NCBI GenBank assembly: GCA_017311185.1
Contig: JAESUZ010004796.1
Span: 430,501-494,500 of the forward strand
Length of the DNA stretch: 64,000 nucleotides
From: Proteles cristata cristata
Taxonomy: Eukaryota > Chordata > Mammalia > Carnivora > Hyaenidae
Direction of reading: 5' to 3'
The notes below the pieces were generated by a model, which saw nothing but the letters and a program-made list of their open reading frames with translations, had not been told where the DNA came from and made no database searches. The position numbers and the translations under genes were made by a program. Positions 25,869-36,429 of this stretch are shown piece by piece. The stretch's first letter is position 1; each line of letters starts with the position of its first letter.

Positions 25869-26983
25869 TAAGAAATAGATGTCCCTTTATCATTGTGCCT
25901 CTATCAAGCTGGAGGGTTTTTCTCTGAAATAAAGCAAATCCAGTCACTAACTCTTCTGTCTGGATCATGGGGGACAAACACCTGGCATCCATCTCCCCAT
26001 GCAGATAATGATAATTGATAACGGCTTGTAAAATGCTGACGCAGCAATACACATAGTACTACAGAAGGATGATAACCCAGAGCAAGTTCCACAGACCCAG
26101 CAGTAGAAGGTTCCATTTACATAAATGTATCTGCATCAGAAAAAGCCTATCCAGATAAAGAAGGAACTGTTCATGGTGATTATCTCCTAGGGACGGACTG
26201 GGCTGATTTTATTCCTTTTTCTTTTGCTTCTTGACTTTATTTTCCTATAATGATCATATAATACTTACATGCTGTGGAAGAATTCTAGGCCAAAAAAAGG
26301 TATATGGTTGGCAATGTTAGTATTTTTCCCCACAGTAAGGGGCATGTTCCTGTGCCCACATAAAACACTGTCCTAACGGCGTGAAGACATCAGAGTCACC
26401 AAAGAGATCCAGTTTTCTCTCTCTGGTTTGACTTCGCTTTGCCCCCAAATGATGCAGGCTGCCTTCTAAAGCTATTCTTGTCTAGGGCAGCTCTGGTCTG
26501 CATGGTCTGAACTAAAGAAGAGAGAACAGTTTCAGAGCTCTCGAGTGGCTCTGCCGCTGTGCAATTTCCAAAAAAGGACAAGATGCGGTCGGCACACGGG
26601 GACCCACGGTGTGTCTTGGCGGTCCCGCAGCTCCACTCCAGCCCTGCTGGGGACAGCCTGTTGCTGGCCAGCGGCTCCCAGGGCCCAGGAGGTCCAGAAG
26701 GAGGCAAAGCCGGCCTCTGTGCAGCACAGAAGCTCCTGGGTATCCAAACAGATGCATACAACCAGAATCCTTGTCCAAGCAGCCCTTCCTTGCCACCTGC
26801 TTCCCAAATGGAAAACTCACAGAAGGCAGACACTGTGATTTCATTGGGGCTCCCATGAAATAGGAGTGTGGTGGGCTGAACCCATTTCTTCATGGGCATC
26901 GTCAGCAAGAGTGAGGATCCTTAGACAGTACTCTCTGCGCTGGCCTCAATCCCTGCTCTCCCTTAAAAACCTGTTTCACTCTA

Positions 26984-27200
26984 GGGGCACCTGGGGGGCT
27001 CAGTCAGTTAAGCGGTTGAGTGTCCGACTTCAGCTCAGGTCATGATCTCACAGTTCGTGGGTTCGAGGCCCGCATCGGGCTCTGTGCTGACAGCTGGGAG
27101 CCTAGACCCTGCTTTGGATTCTTCGTCTCCCTCTCTCTCTCTGCCCCACCCTTGTTCCTCCTCCACACACCCCCCAGAATTAAATAAACATTAAAAAAAT
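26984..27200 (+). mobile_element. SINE, left arm of spaced inverted pair
   Basis: + strand copy with head GGGGCACCTGGGGGGCTCAG and an ATTAAATAAACATTAAAA tail. CTGTTTCACTC just before it (26971-26981) recurs only at 27571-27581, beyond the next SINE. Confidence 0.93.
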
Positions 27201-27334
27201 TTAAATGGCAGTCTTCTCAAGAACAGATATCTATCATACCACCGTTTCCTAAGTACCTCTTCATATCATCTAGAAGGAAACACCGTAGGAGAGAACCTAC
27301 TTAAAAAATTTAATTTAAAAAAAAAAAAATATAT

Positions 27335-27538
27335 ATTTTTAAATTTATTTCTAGGAGAGAGAGAGACAGCGTGAGCAGGGGAGGGTCGGAGAGAGAGGGA
27401 GACACAAACTCTGAAACAGGCTCCAGGCTCTGAGCTGGCAGTCAGCACAGAGCCCGACGTGAGGCTTGAACCCACGAACCGTGAGATCATGACCTAAGTG
27501 AAAGTCGGACGCTTGACTAAGCCACCAAGGCGCCCCCC
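27335..27538 (-). mobile_element. SINE, right arm of spaced inverted pair
   Basis: Minus-strand copy with the young-group markers CTAGGAGAGAG and GGCAGTCAGCACAG. It lacks a few bases of the head (GCTTGACTAAGCC). It sits within an A-rich stretch. Confidence 0.93.
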
Positions 27539-29623
27539 AAAATTAATTTTTTTAATTAAAAAAAAAAAGGCTGTTTCACTCAAGGCTACACAGCTTGCTA
27601 CGGGCTGGCCACTCCCCTGCATGGCTGTCACCTGGCCCATCCAACAAGTGTGGGTCAGAGGAGCGCTCCTCGCACAAAGGGCGGCCCCACATCACCCATC
27701 CAGTAAAAGGTAAAGTACTTAAGGCTCTGTACTTGAAACCTTCTCCAGTGGCTGGGAGCTGCTTCATTCTTTTGAAAATGAAATTTCACAGAAAACAATG
27801 GAGAGTGGAAAGAAGGAAAAGGCATTCGGGAGAGTATGAAAAGATCCCTGAACGTCTGCTTCCAGAGAGGAAAACTGAGCGAAGGGAAAAGTAAAAAAGA
27901 AAAGAAAAAAGCTCCGCTCCCCACGAACACACCCTATACTGGGCCAGGCTGCCCTGGGGCCTCTGTTTTTTGGTTGCACAATGATGTTCCTGCAATTTGG
28001 GGTGTGTGTGCAGGTCCAAGTCCAGAGGTTGAAGGCGGGGTGGCGAGCCAGCTGCCTGTCTCCATCCCCGCGCCACGGAGGCCCTGGCCCACGGATTGTG
28101 GCACTTGCCCCCAGTCCTTCGGGGCTCTGCACAGGGGTCCAGGAGGGCTGTCAACGGCAGAGGCTATGGTGGCCAATTTCATTCTGAGACACACAGGCCC
28201 ACGGGGGAAGAGCTAAATATAGAAGAAAGCGGCAGAGTTCAGGGCTGCGGAGCCTGAGCAGAGGGGCCGGCTCGGTTGCTTTCTCTTCTCAAATCCACTG
28301 CTGATCCAACAGCACTGCAAAGTACCAGACGAGGCCACCTTAGGGATCACCACCCTGCGCCCTCATTTGCAGAGGCGCTTGATTCCACCTGCCGGGCCCA
28401 TTCACAGAGCCAGACGGGTGACCCCCGCGCCTCAGTCTGCATCCCCAGGGGATTCCGCCCTCAAGTTCTTGTCTGGAGCTTATTTTGAAATCTACTTTCA
28501 AAGCGAGCACGTTTGCCGAGGTTCTTTCCGGCACCCTGGAAAATCCTAAATAGCAAATCAGAAAACACAGAAGAAATACGCTGCTCACTGACACTCTTTA
28601 AAGCTACCAGGAGGTGACAATGGGAAGGGAAAAAAAAAAAACAAAAAAACAAAAACGAAAACCTACGATAAAGGGGTCAAGGGGACTAACAGAACGCAGC
28701 ACCGACAGATCAGAATAGACCTAAGGTCGTTAATGGTAGTGACCTGGGCTGCAGAAAGTGTCCACCCCTCATTCCATGTACACGGACATGTATACTTAAT
28801 CCACACGGGTCCCAGAGGACACATGAGGACGCTGGCGTTGAGCATCTGCATAAATCCACACATACCTCCCCCGAGGACTTGCACATTCTGACACTTTAGA
28901 GGGTGAACCACAAACTATTTACAAAACTCAGCTAAGCCATGATGATTCACTGCCTGGGGATTTCAGGGGATCGTAATTCTAAGAGGCTACTTTGCTGCAG
29001 GCATCGACAGCCATGGCTTCGTCAATGAAGAGAATCTTAATTGGGGAGCCTATTTCTTCACAGCCTCCCTTTCCAAAAATAACTAGCCTCCCTCTGGAGA
29101 CCATCCTGGAACAGGATTTTGTTATTCGTTATGCGCTGCCGCTGGACAGTCATGGGGGCCCGGCATTCTTTGATACGGCACAGACTAAAAAAGGAAGTTC
29201 AAGTTTCCCCGAGGTCTACCAGAAGCCAGGATTGAGATGGGGAGCAGAGAGATACACCTCGGCAACCAAGGCCCGCGGACAGAACTATTACAGCCCCATT
29301 ATGTCATCGTTATGAAAACAGAAAGATAACTCAAATATGCGACTGGCTGTAAGGCAAGGGCCTAACTCAGCTACTCATCCAACATCATAATCATCCTATC
29401 ATTGATACGATTATGGATCACTGGTTAAATCTGAATTCATGCAGAACTGAGGGGAAAAAATTATGCAATCTATCCAGCAAGCAAATTCTTTTGAGCCTGT
29501 AGCCCATGGAGGAATGTATCAAAGCTCCAGGGACTGAAGTAGGATGGAGTGACCGCCCGGAGTCTGAATTACACCCCAACCCACCACCGAAAAGAACCAA
29601 GTAGAGTCAAATAGTGCATGCAG

Positions 29624-29851
29624 AGGCACCTGGGAGGCTCAGTTGGTTAAGCGTCCGAATTCAGCTCAGGTCATGATCTCACAGCTCATGAGTTCGAGCC
29701 CCGTGTCAGGCTCTGTGCTAAAAGCTCAGAGCCTGGAACCTGCTTCGGATTCTGTGTCTCCATCTCTCCCTGCCCATCCCCCACTTGTGCTCTGACTCCC
29801 TCTCTCTCTCAAAAATAAGTAAATATTTTTAAAAATTCTTAAAAAAAAAAA
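29624..29851 (+). mobile_element. SINEC copy
   Basis: Full + strand element. Its flanks (GTGCATGCAG and ATGCACGCAA) look like a decayed target-site duplication. Confidence 0.93.
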
Positions 29852-30036
29852 ATGCACGCAAACGTTCTGAAGACAGAAGCCGATCCGACACACACCAGTC
29901 AGCTTGCAGTTTTATCCACACTCGCAGCAGAACGGTTTATGCACGAAAAAGACAAGACGGTGGAGAAGCTTTCCCAGACTGGCTGCTGGGCCCATGGAAA
30001 ACAGAAGAAGACAGCCCTGAAAAAGAAGCTGTCCAA

Positions 30037-30160
30037 GGGGTGCCAGGGCAGTTCAATCAGTTAAGCATCCGACTCCTGATCTCAGGGTCATGAGTTCAAG
30101 CCCCACGTTGGGCTGCAGCCTGGGCATGAAGCCTACTTTAAAAGAAAAGAAAGAAAAAGT
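30037..30160 (+). mobile_element. Short, older SINEC form
   Basis: The tRNA-Lys-like head is followed directly by GGGCTGCAGCCTGGGCATGA and an A-rich tail, without the long CT-rich body of the felid form. This is the short type shared across carnivores. Confidence 0.8.
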
Positions 30161-30758
30161 GTGCTGTCCTGTAAGAAAGGGGCCAAGGTGGTAAGCTGCA
30201 CCCGAGAAGAAAGCAGCGAGATGCCCTGAGTGTTTTTACTGAGTCAGTGTGGCTGCCTTATGTGTGGGATGTGTTTCTTTGCAGGTGTCGCACACCTTTC
30301 ACATTTCACATCCCTGCGATAACTACGGATACTTCTATAAAGGCGTTCCTCTTCGACTTCTAAGGAAGGTAGCCTGCAAGCCTGAAAATCTAAATAAAAG
30401 TAAACACTATGTCACCTAGGACAAAAGAATCTCTAAAATCACAATACCAAAGAAGTGTTTGCATCTCAGCCTTGAAGGCCATTTATAGAACTGCAGGAAG
30501 ACTATTTGTCGTGCTAATTTATACACGCTTTCAGCAAAGATTTACTCAACACTTGCAATGCACACACAGTGCAGCAGGAGCTGTGAAAACACAGAAGTGG
30601 AAAGACGAAGCAGAGGTGTACGGAAAATCACAGAAAAGACTAGAGGGGGAGAAGCCCTGACAGAATTATCCACTGTAAACAGGAGGAGAGATTACTCAGA
30701 GGAAGAAGGGAGGGATACATGTGAACCCAAGGAAGAGGTATTAAATGGGGTAAATCTA

Positions 30759-30970
30759 GGAGCGCCTGGGTGGCTCAATTGTTCAGGCATCTGACTCTTG
30801 ATCTTGGCCCAGGGCATGATCTCCTGGTTCGTGAGTTCAAGCCTCACATTGGGCTCTGCGCTGTCAGCATGGAGCCTGCTTGGGATTCTCTTTCTCTCTC
30901 TGTCCCTCTCCCACTCACATGTTCCGTCTCTGTCTCTCTCTCAAAATAAAGAAATAAACATTTTAAAACA
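30759..30970 (+). mobile_element. SINE, first of a same-strand tandem pair
   Basis: A + strand element whose AATAAACATTTTAAAACA tail runs into a second copy. Confidence 0.92.
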
Positions 30971-30971
30971 T

Positions 30972-31180
30972 GGGGTGCCTGAGTGGCTCAGTCGGTTAAG
31001 TGTACAACTCTTGTTTTTGGCTCAGGTTATGATCTTACAGTTCGTGAGTTCGAGGCCTGCACTGGGCTCTGCGCTGACAGTGCAGAACACGCTTGGGATT
31101 CTCTCTCTCTCCCCTTCCCTTGCCCATGTGCGCTCTCTCTCTCTCAAAATAAATAGATAAAAGATATTTAACAAAAGAGG
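30972..31180 (+). mobile_element. SINE inserted at the tail of 30759-30970
   Basis: A second + strand copy. GGGTAAATCTA before the pair and GGGGGAATCTA after it suggest that the second copy entered the first one's tail. It lies about 260 bp from the SIPA1L2 donor. Confidence 0.92.
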
Positions 31181-31439
31181 GGGGAATCTAAAACAAGTCT
31201 GACATCTGTGATGCTCACAAACTGGGGAAGAGAAAGCAAGAGAGAGGTGGCAATTCCACACTGGGGATCATCTCAGCAAAGGCGGGAAGTGGGGATTCCT
31301 GAGGAAGGGGTCTGGCAGCAATGGAAGGTCCACGACAGCCCAGGGGGCCCTGGCCTCGGGCTCTCCGGTGAAGGTGCTCCAGCCCAAAGCAGCACACCAC
31401 AGCCGGCCTGACGCACTCACCCCCAGGGCTCTCCCTTAC

Positions 31440-32907
31440 CTTTCCCGTAGAAGAACTTGCGGTAATAATAGGCCCCGAGGTCGATGTGCTCTATGATGTA
31501 GCGCTTCACTTTCTCCCGGTGAATGGGCTGGTTCTCTCGGGGCACTTCTAGGACCGAGACGCCGGCATTGGTGCAGTGTGAGCTCAGGGAGGACTCGAAG
31601 GAGCAGCCTTCCCCAGAGCTGAATGATGAGGAGCTGGCACGGGAAAGCGCGATCCTTCTGTCGCCCTCCCCGCCCGTCTCGTTGCGAAAGTAGGGACAAC
31701 TCAGGATGAGCTCGTTGCTTTTCCCGTCTCCCTCATCCGCATCCAGGTTCTCCTTGGAGTTGAGGTCCTCCTTGCTGCCCAGAGGGGACTCACAGTTGCC
31801 CGTCTGGCCTGCCGGCATCTGGGTCTGGGATGCCGCCGAGGCCCCCGTGGTGATGTTTTTCCGCTTCCCCACGTTGGCCCTCGTAGCCATGGCTTCGTTG
31901 ATATTAAACAAAATGCTCTGGACATCATAATGTGCAAAACACCGCTGGCAATTCCAAGGGCGGACACCCCGCTCCAGACGACCGTCTTCCGGATCACATG
32001 TGAACTTGAACGTTTCGTGTTCACTTTTAACGGCTCGCAGCTTCCGGAAGAGGGACGTGTCCACTGACTCCGACTTTAACCTCCGTTTGAAAGGCTTGTC
32101 CCTGTCTCTCCCCACGAGGAGGGCACTGTCCATGTAGTCCAGTCCTGAGACGCGGACAAATTCTCCCCTGGATATCTGAGCCGCCGCGTGGAGGCTGGGG
32201 GAGATTGCAGGATCGCAGGGGAAACACTCAGGGAACCCAAAAGGAGCCATCGCTTTGTGGTCGTAATTCTCTACTCGGTACCCTCTGAGCATCGCAAAGA
32301 AGTTCTCGCCGGACAAACCCTGCCGGTCAATGGAAGATGTGCTCCCGTACTCCCGGTGGAGGGCGGCCCCGGTGTTGGGGTTCACCGCGTTTTGGTCTAA
32401 GATGTCTTCGGCGTCGATGTCACTTATGGTGACGTCACTGTTGCTTCTCTGCCTTATGGGGTGCAGCCCTCTTTGAGGAGAGTGAACAAAGATGTCCCCG
32501 ATGGTGTACTTCGCCTCCACAAAGTCTAGATCGAGCTGCTCTTGCTGCCCGTCGCCTTGCCCATTGTGCGTGAGGGACGCGACACTTTCGTAGCTGGTCT
32601 GAGACCGGCTTTCCCACAGCGCCTTGCAGGTCAGCTCCTTGGAGCAGTCTTTCTTGGGGGGCCACTCGCACACTCTTGCTCTCACGCCCATCTTGGGCAT
32701 GGCTGGGGTGCCATTAGCTGGACTGCCACCACTCTCGGTGGAATTCGAGGCATTTAAAGAGGCGGCGGGGCCCAGGTTGCCATTAATGGCTTTAAATTTT
32801 CGAGCAAAATAATCATCCGACTGCATGATTCTGGGAGGATCCTTGAACTTGGACGAGGCCCTGCCAAGCTTGTGCTTCTCTTCTTGGGACTGCCTTGGGT
32901 CGCTCAT
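31440..32907 (-). CDS. SIPA1L2: SIPA1L2 first coding exon (residues 1-489)
   Basis: This exon encodes the N-terminal 489 residues of signal-induced proliferation-associated 1-like protein 2, a Rap GTPase-activating protein of neuronal, postsynaptic and vesicle-trafficking contexts (family knowledge). The translation begins MSDPRQSQEEKHKLG, as I recall for SIPA1L2 and unlike SIPA1L1 or SIPA1L3. Visible landmarks are IRQRSNSD near residues 151-158, a basic KRRLKSES stretch near 274-281, a conserved CQRCFAHYDVQSILF block with a CxxC at 320-323, and AYYYRKFFYGK at the exon end. The start is the ATG at 32907-32905. An in-frame TGA lies at 32937-32935 and the only intervening alternative is a TTG, so this is the first in-frame ATG. 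The donor is AAAG|GTAAGG, with GT at 31439-31438, leaving phase 1. The frame is intact with no stop. It is upstream of all other exons found. Identity is very secure; the species is inferred only as felid. Confidence 0.97.
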
Positions 32908-32961
32908 GTCTGCTGAGGCAGGAAGCTCCAAGTGTCACCAGCAAGACCGAGGTGAAACTAA

Positions 32962-32967
32962 TCACAT
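32962..32967 (-). promoter_or_regulatory. Start-stop upstream ORF (ATG TGA) in SIPA1L2 leader
   Basis: The leader contains GCCATGTGATTAG. The ATG is at 32967-32965 and is followed directly by TGA, 54 nt before the coding ATG. Its context has G at -3, with CC just before the ATG. Start-stop elements can stall initiating ribosomes and lower translation of the main frame (established for other genes). Whether it acts here depends on the exon boundary at 33172 being right. Confidence 0.55.
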
Positions 32968-33032
32968 GGCTCTTTACAACGCGATCAGAAATGCACAGAT
33001 AAAGGCTTCCTCGATAGTGGTGCTCTCTCTTT

Positions 33033-33053
33033 TTAACCAAAAGCAAACAACAT
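33033..33053 (-). promoter_or_regulatory. Upstream ORF of 6 codons in SIPA1L2 leader
   Basis: An ATG at 33053 opens a six-codon frame (M L F A F G) ending at TAA 33035-33033. It lies inside the predicted 5'UTR and ends about 125 nt before the coding ATG, so reinitiation would be possible. Role is inference. Confidence 0.45.
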
Positions 33054-33140
33054 CCTCAGAGTATGGTTTTTGCAAAACCAGCTGGCTTCTCAGATGTCGG
33101 AATACTATTGTATGCCTCTGTCCTTTTCAAGAGCAATTCC

Positions 33141-33149
33141 TTAAGACAT
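33141..33149 (-). promoter_or_regulatory. Upstream ORF of 2 codons in SIPA1L2 leader
   Basis: ATG TCT TAA lies on the minus strand about 23 nt after the predicted exon start. It is the first of three minimal uORFs in the leader. Confidence 0.4.
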
Positions 33150-33254
33150 CTGGCCTTGGGTATTTCCTTCACCTGAATTAAAACACAGAAAATAGCCATT
33201 AGCGATTCTGGTAGCTCAAGTTCAATACGTTCTACATATGGTTCCTTCTCTGTC

Positions 33255-33600
33255 CTTCTCTCCAATTTCTGCCCATCCCCAATTCCCCCAAACTGTCACG
33301 AAGTTTCATGTCTCTGCCGTTCACGCTTCTCTCTGTCTTCTTGCTCTGCTTGGCTGGCCGGCATTTATACTGGAGATCAAGCAGTACCTTTCCCAAGAAA
33401 CTTTGCCTCAGCCCACATCTGACAAAGGCTGCTTCCTTTGTGTCCCCACGGCACCTGTGTCTACACTTATCGTAGCAGATCTCATTATGCTCCTACTGGT
33501 TGGTTTACTGTTTATTGACCAGTCTCCTCCCCTAGCTGACTTCAAGTTCCTCTCAGCCAAGAACATGCCCTTCATCTCTGTACCAACATTACCTATTAAT
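33255..33600 (+). repeat. L2 LINE 3' remnant next to the SIPA1L2 acceptor
   Basis: TCTCAGCCAAGAACATGCC and similar 'gactgtaagctcc'-zone wording in diverged form, with CACGGCACCTGTGTC and TTTACTGTTTATTGACC, match L2 3' ends. It sits about 80 bp before the predicted acceptor. Confidence 0.5.
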
Positions 33601-33862
33601 GTGACCTGGCTTAAATCAGGTAAACAAAACACTTCAATTAGTTGTAAGAGTAACACAATGGTCACATAATTTTTTGAACAGTATTATACTTTCTTTCAAA
33701 ATATTTAAACTCAGAATGTCCTGCAGCAAAAGGGTTAATAACAGGCGTTCACAATGTGTTTTTAGAGTGCGGTCTTGCAATCAAATAAGAACTCGCAGAG
33801 ATTCCTGGTGAAGTGGGAAGGAGCCTTTAAGAATTGGGCATCTGAACAAGTGTCTCTTCTCC

Positions 33863-34076
33863 TTTTTGAAAAATGTTTATTTTTGAGGGAGAAAGAGAGA
33901 GACAGAGCATGAGCAGGGGAGGGGCAGAGACAGATAGGGAAACTCAGAATCCAAAGCAGGCTCCAGGCTCTGAGCTGTCAGCACAGAGCGCGATGTGGGG
34001 CTCGAACTCACAAACCACAAGACCATGACCTGAGTCGATGCCAGATGCTCAACCGACTGAGCCACCCAGGTGCCCC
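33863..34076 (-). mobile_element. SINEC copy
   Basis: Minus-strand full element ending CCCAGGTGCCCC. Confidence 0.93.
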
Positions 34077-34378
34077 AACACTTGGGTTTTAATTAACTCT
34101 TTTCTTTAATTACACATCATTGTTTCAATGTATCCTATCTCTAATTAGATAAAAAATATCTTCCAGGTACACGATTATGTTCTCAACTTCAGGATGCCTT
34201 CCTTGTTGGCATAAGAATGAATGAATGGCTCTGATTCTGAAAATAATGATGGTAATAAAGGTATAATACTGCTGATTTCTCTCAGTCCCCAGCAAAGCAT
34301 TACAAAATGCAAATATCTGTTAGAAAATATTAAAGTTCCTACTAGCTGAACAACAGCAGAACTCTTTCCAATAGGTTC

Positions 34379-34476
34379 TTTTTTCTTAAGTAATCTCTAC
34401 ACCAACGTGGGGCTCGAACTCGCGACCCTGAGATTAAGAGTCACATGCTCCACTGACTGAGCCAGCCAGGTGCCCC
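34379..34476 (-). mobile_element. Short, older SINEC form with target-site duplication
   Basis: On the minus strand, only the tRNA-Lys-like head plus GTAGAGATTACTTAAGAAAA is present. TCCAATAGGTTCTT (34367-34380) and TCCGATGGGTTCTT (34477-34490) flank it. Confidence 0.85.
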
Positions 34477-34490
34477 TCCGATGGGTTCTT

Positions 34491-35219
34491 AATGGCTTTG
34501 AGATGAACATGTGGTAGGTAGTCTCTTGGAATAACTGATATTTTCTTATCATGGCAGCTTGCTTTCCCCTCACTGGGAGAAAAAAAAAAAAAACGAGTCT
34601 GGGAATGATAAGTTGTTGTCTATTCCCAGGGCAATTTCATAACTGAGGAAATATAATGATGTTTTAGGATGTGATAAACAAAGGGAGAACAATCAGACGC
34701 TTCAGTGAACCAGACTGGTGTCTGACTGTGGTTTTCAGAAAGAGAAGAGACAGGCTTGCGTCTTCTCTATTTCACTTGGAATCATTGTGTATAAAAGGAC
34801 CACGGATGATTCTCAATGAGAGTTATGTCCTGTACAATTTAGGCTATTATAGAATCCTTTCCTGGAAACTGAAAAAATGACAACCGAGATATGAAAGAAA
34901 ACAACTTGTTGCCTAGAATGTCTCTGCTGATATGGTATTTGATTTACTAGACCGGCTTCTACATAAAATATAAATTTTATTAATAATCCTGCTGCTTATA
35001 GAGCACAATGAAATTTGAAGGCTTACAAATTATTTCTATGTTGGTAGAGAGATATGTGTATTCTCAACAGGCATTAACAGGACACTCATTTGCAATTATA
35101 TACTGTAAATTACATATTAATTAACTGTGTATAAAGAAGGAAGAACCACGCCCACCAAAACCAACAAACTGTGTACTTTGAAGAAATACAATCAGTGGCT
35201 AAGCCCTCACCGCCTTAAA
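34491..35219. other. Unique AT-rich sequence, nothing recognised
   Basis: No repeat, RNA or coding signal that I can support in this stretch. Confidence 0.5.
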
Positions 35220-35670
35220 ATATTAGAACAAAATGCCCTCAAAGAAACCAGGAAAGACAGAATGAATAAAGACAAAAGCTCAAATTAATGGAGTAAGGGA
35301 AAAACAAGGTAGAAAAGGGACAGACAAATCCAAATGGTAGTTCTTTAAAAAAGAGCAAGAAAACAGATCTATTCCTTCCCAAGCCTGAAAAAGGCAGAGA
35401 GAGAGACAGAGAGAGAGAGAGAACAATACTATACAAATTTGGACATGAGAAAGGAAACATGACCACATATACAGGAGATTAAAATAAATATTAAGCATAA
35501 AAAGAATCATACCACAAGCAACTGTATAGCAAGGACTTTGAAAACAGGAAACTAATGATTGCCTAGCAAACCACAAATTCCCAAAACGGATCCAAGTATG
35601 TAAAACGTAAAGACTGAGTCTCGCTGAAGACGACAGAAACATAAAACCAGTCGCTACATAAAAATATGAC
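35220..35670 (+). mobile_element. Degenerate L1 ORF2 remnant
   Basis: CCAGGAAAGACAGAATGAAT, GCTCAAATTAATGGAGTAAG and TGGTAGTTCTTTAAAAAAGA match the L1 ORF2 endonuclease-RT linker zone in broken form. Many stops make it non-functional. Confidence 0.55.
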
Positions 35671-36210
35671 CAAGTGAGATGCAATGAGCCATCTTAACCA
35701 TTTAAAACTCCTTTATACTCCCATTTATGAGACCACATGCTATTTAAAACAACTTAGGAAGTAGCCCTGTCTTTCTTTTCCATGCCGTGGCATACACTGA
35801 AAATACCAAGATTCATGCAGCACGTGGCAGTCAAAGCAAGAAGGTTCTCACGACCTGGGTGCAGTTAGGACTCTGGCCCAAGCCCACTGTGCCTCAAGCT
35901 GAGCAGACCAGCACCTCCTCATATCGGGAACCCACTCCCCACTCTTCTGGGGGCAGCTCTAGGGCCAACCCATGTGCCAGGAGATGTGTGAGACACAGAA
36001 ACCTAACAAGGGCAACACACTCACCGAATAATTACTTCTGGAAAAACACCATAAAATAGTCAGCGGTCTATTCTGAGCATTCACACCCTTTTACATGTCT
36101 AAATTTATCATCGTTTGTAACAGACAATTTAAAACCACAAAATCTTTATTCCACAGATCTCCTGTAGAAATGGAAGGCAATACATTGTGAAAAAATAAGA
36201 TTAGTTTTAC

Positions 36211-36420
36211 TTTTTTATTATTAAAAAAAAATTTTTAATGTTCATTTTTGAGAGAGAGAGACAACGTGCAAGCTAGGGAGGGGCAGAGAGAGAGGGAGAC
36301 ACAGAATCTGAAGCAGGCTCCAGGCTCTGAGCTGTCAGCACACAGCCCGACGCGGGGCTCGAACCCACGAGCTGTGAGATCATGTCCTGAGCTGAAGTCA
36401 GGTGCGCAGCCAGGTGCCCC
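36211..36420 (-). mobile_element. SINEC copy with deleted head segment
   Basis: On the minus strand the body is complete, but the tRNA-like part jumps from AGCTGAAGTCAGG to CAGCCAGGTGCCCC, losing about 25 bp of the promoter region. Confidence 0.88.
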
Positions 36421-36429
36421 AAGATTATT

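Larger units (their letters stand above)
15197..31439 (-). other. SIPA1L2: SIPA1L2 intron, 16.2 kb
   Basis: Large intron following the first coding exon. It is rich in SINEs (about twelve), including two tail-to-tail inverted pairs, and has a carnivore L1 3' end near 16660-16915 and an L1-like 3' remnant near 25080-25760. GC-rich unique stretches lie at about 20560-21330, 22300-22900 and 27950-28150. Short open frames occur there on both strands, but none shows family similarity. Confidence 0.9.
32908..33172 (-). other. SIPA1L2: SIPA1L2 5'UTR part of first coding exon (predicted acceptor)
   Basis: Upstream of the ATG the strand reads back to a strong 3' splice signal, CTGTGTTTTAATTCAG|GTGAAGG. 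Its AG is at 33174-33173, so the exon would start at 33172. This means at least one further non-coding exon and the promoter lie upstream, at higher coordinates or outside the window. The leader contains three tiny upstream ORFs (see separate entries) and no in-frame upstream ATG. The start codon context is CAGACATGA, with G at -3 and A at +4, which is moderate. The acceptor is inferred from sequence alone. Confidence 0.6.

Noticed and set aside
32908..32931. In-frame N-terminal extension of SIPA1L2 by eight codons
   Set aside because: The extension would begin at TTG, not ATG. A TGA lies just upstream, and the family starts at MSDPRQ.
34379..34476. tRNA-Lys-like sequence
   Set aside because: It is the tRNA-derived head of a SINE with an A-rich tail and target duplication, not a tRNA gene. 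The same holds for all other SINE heads.
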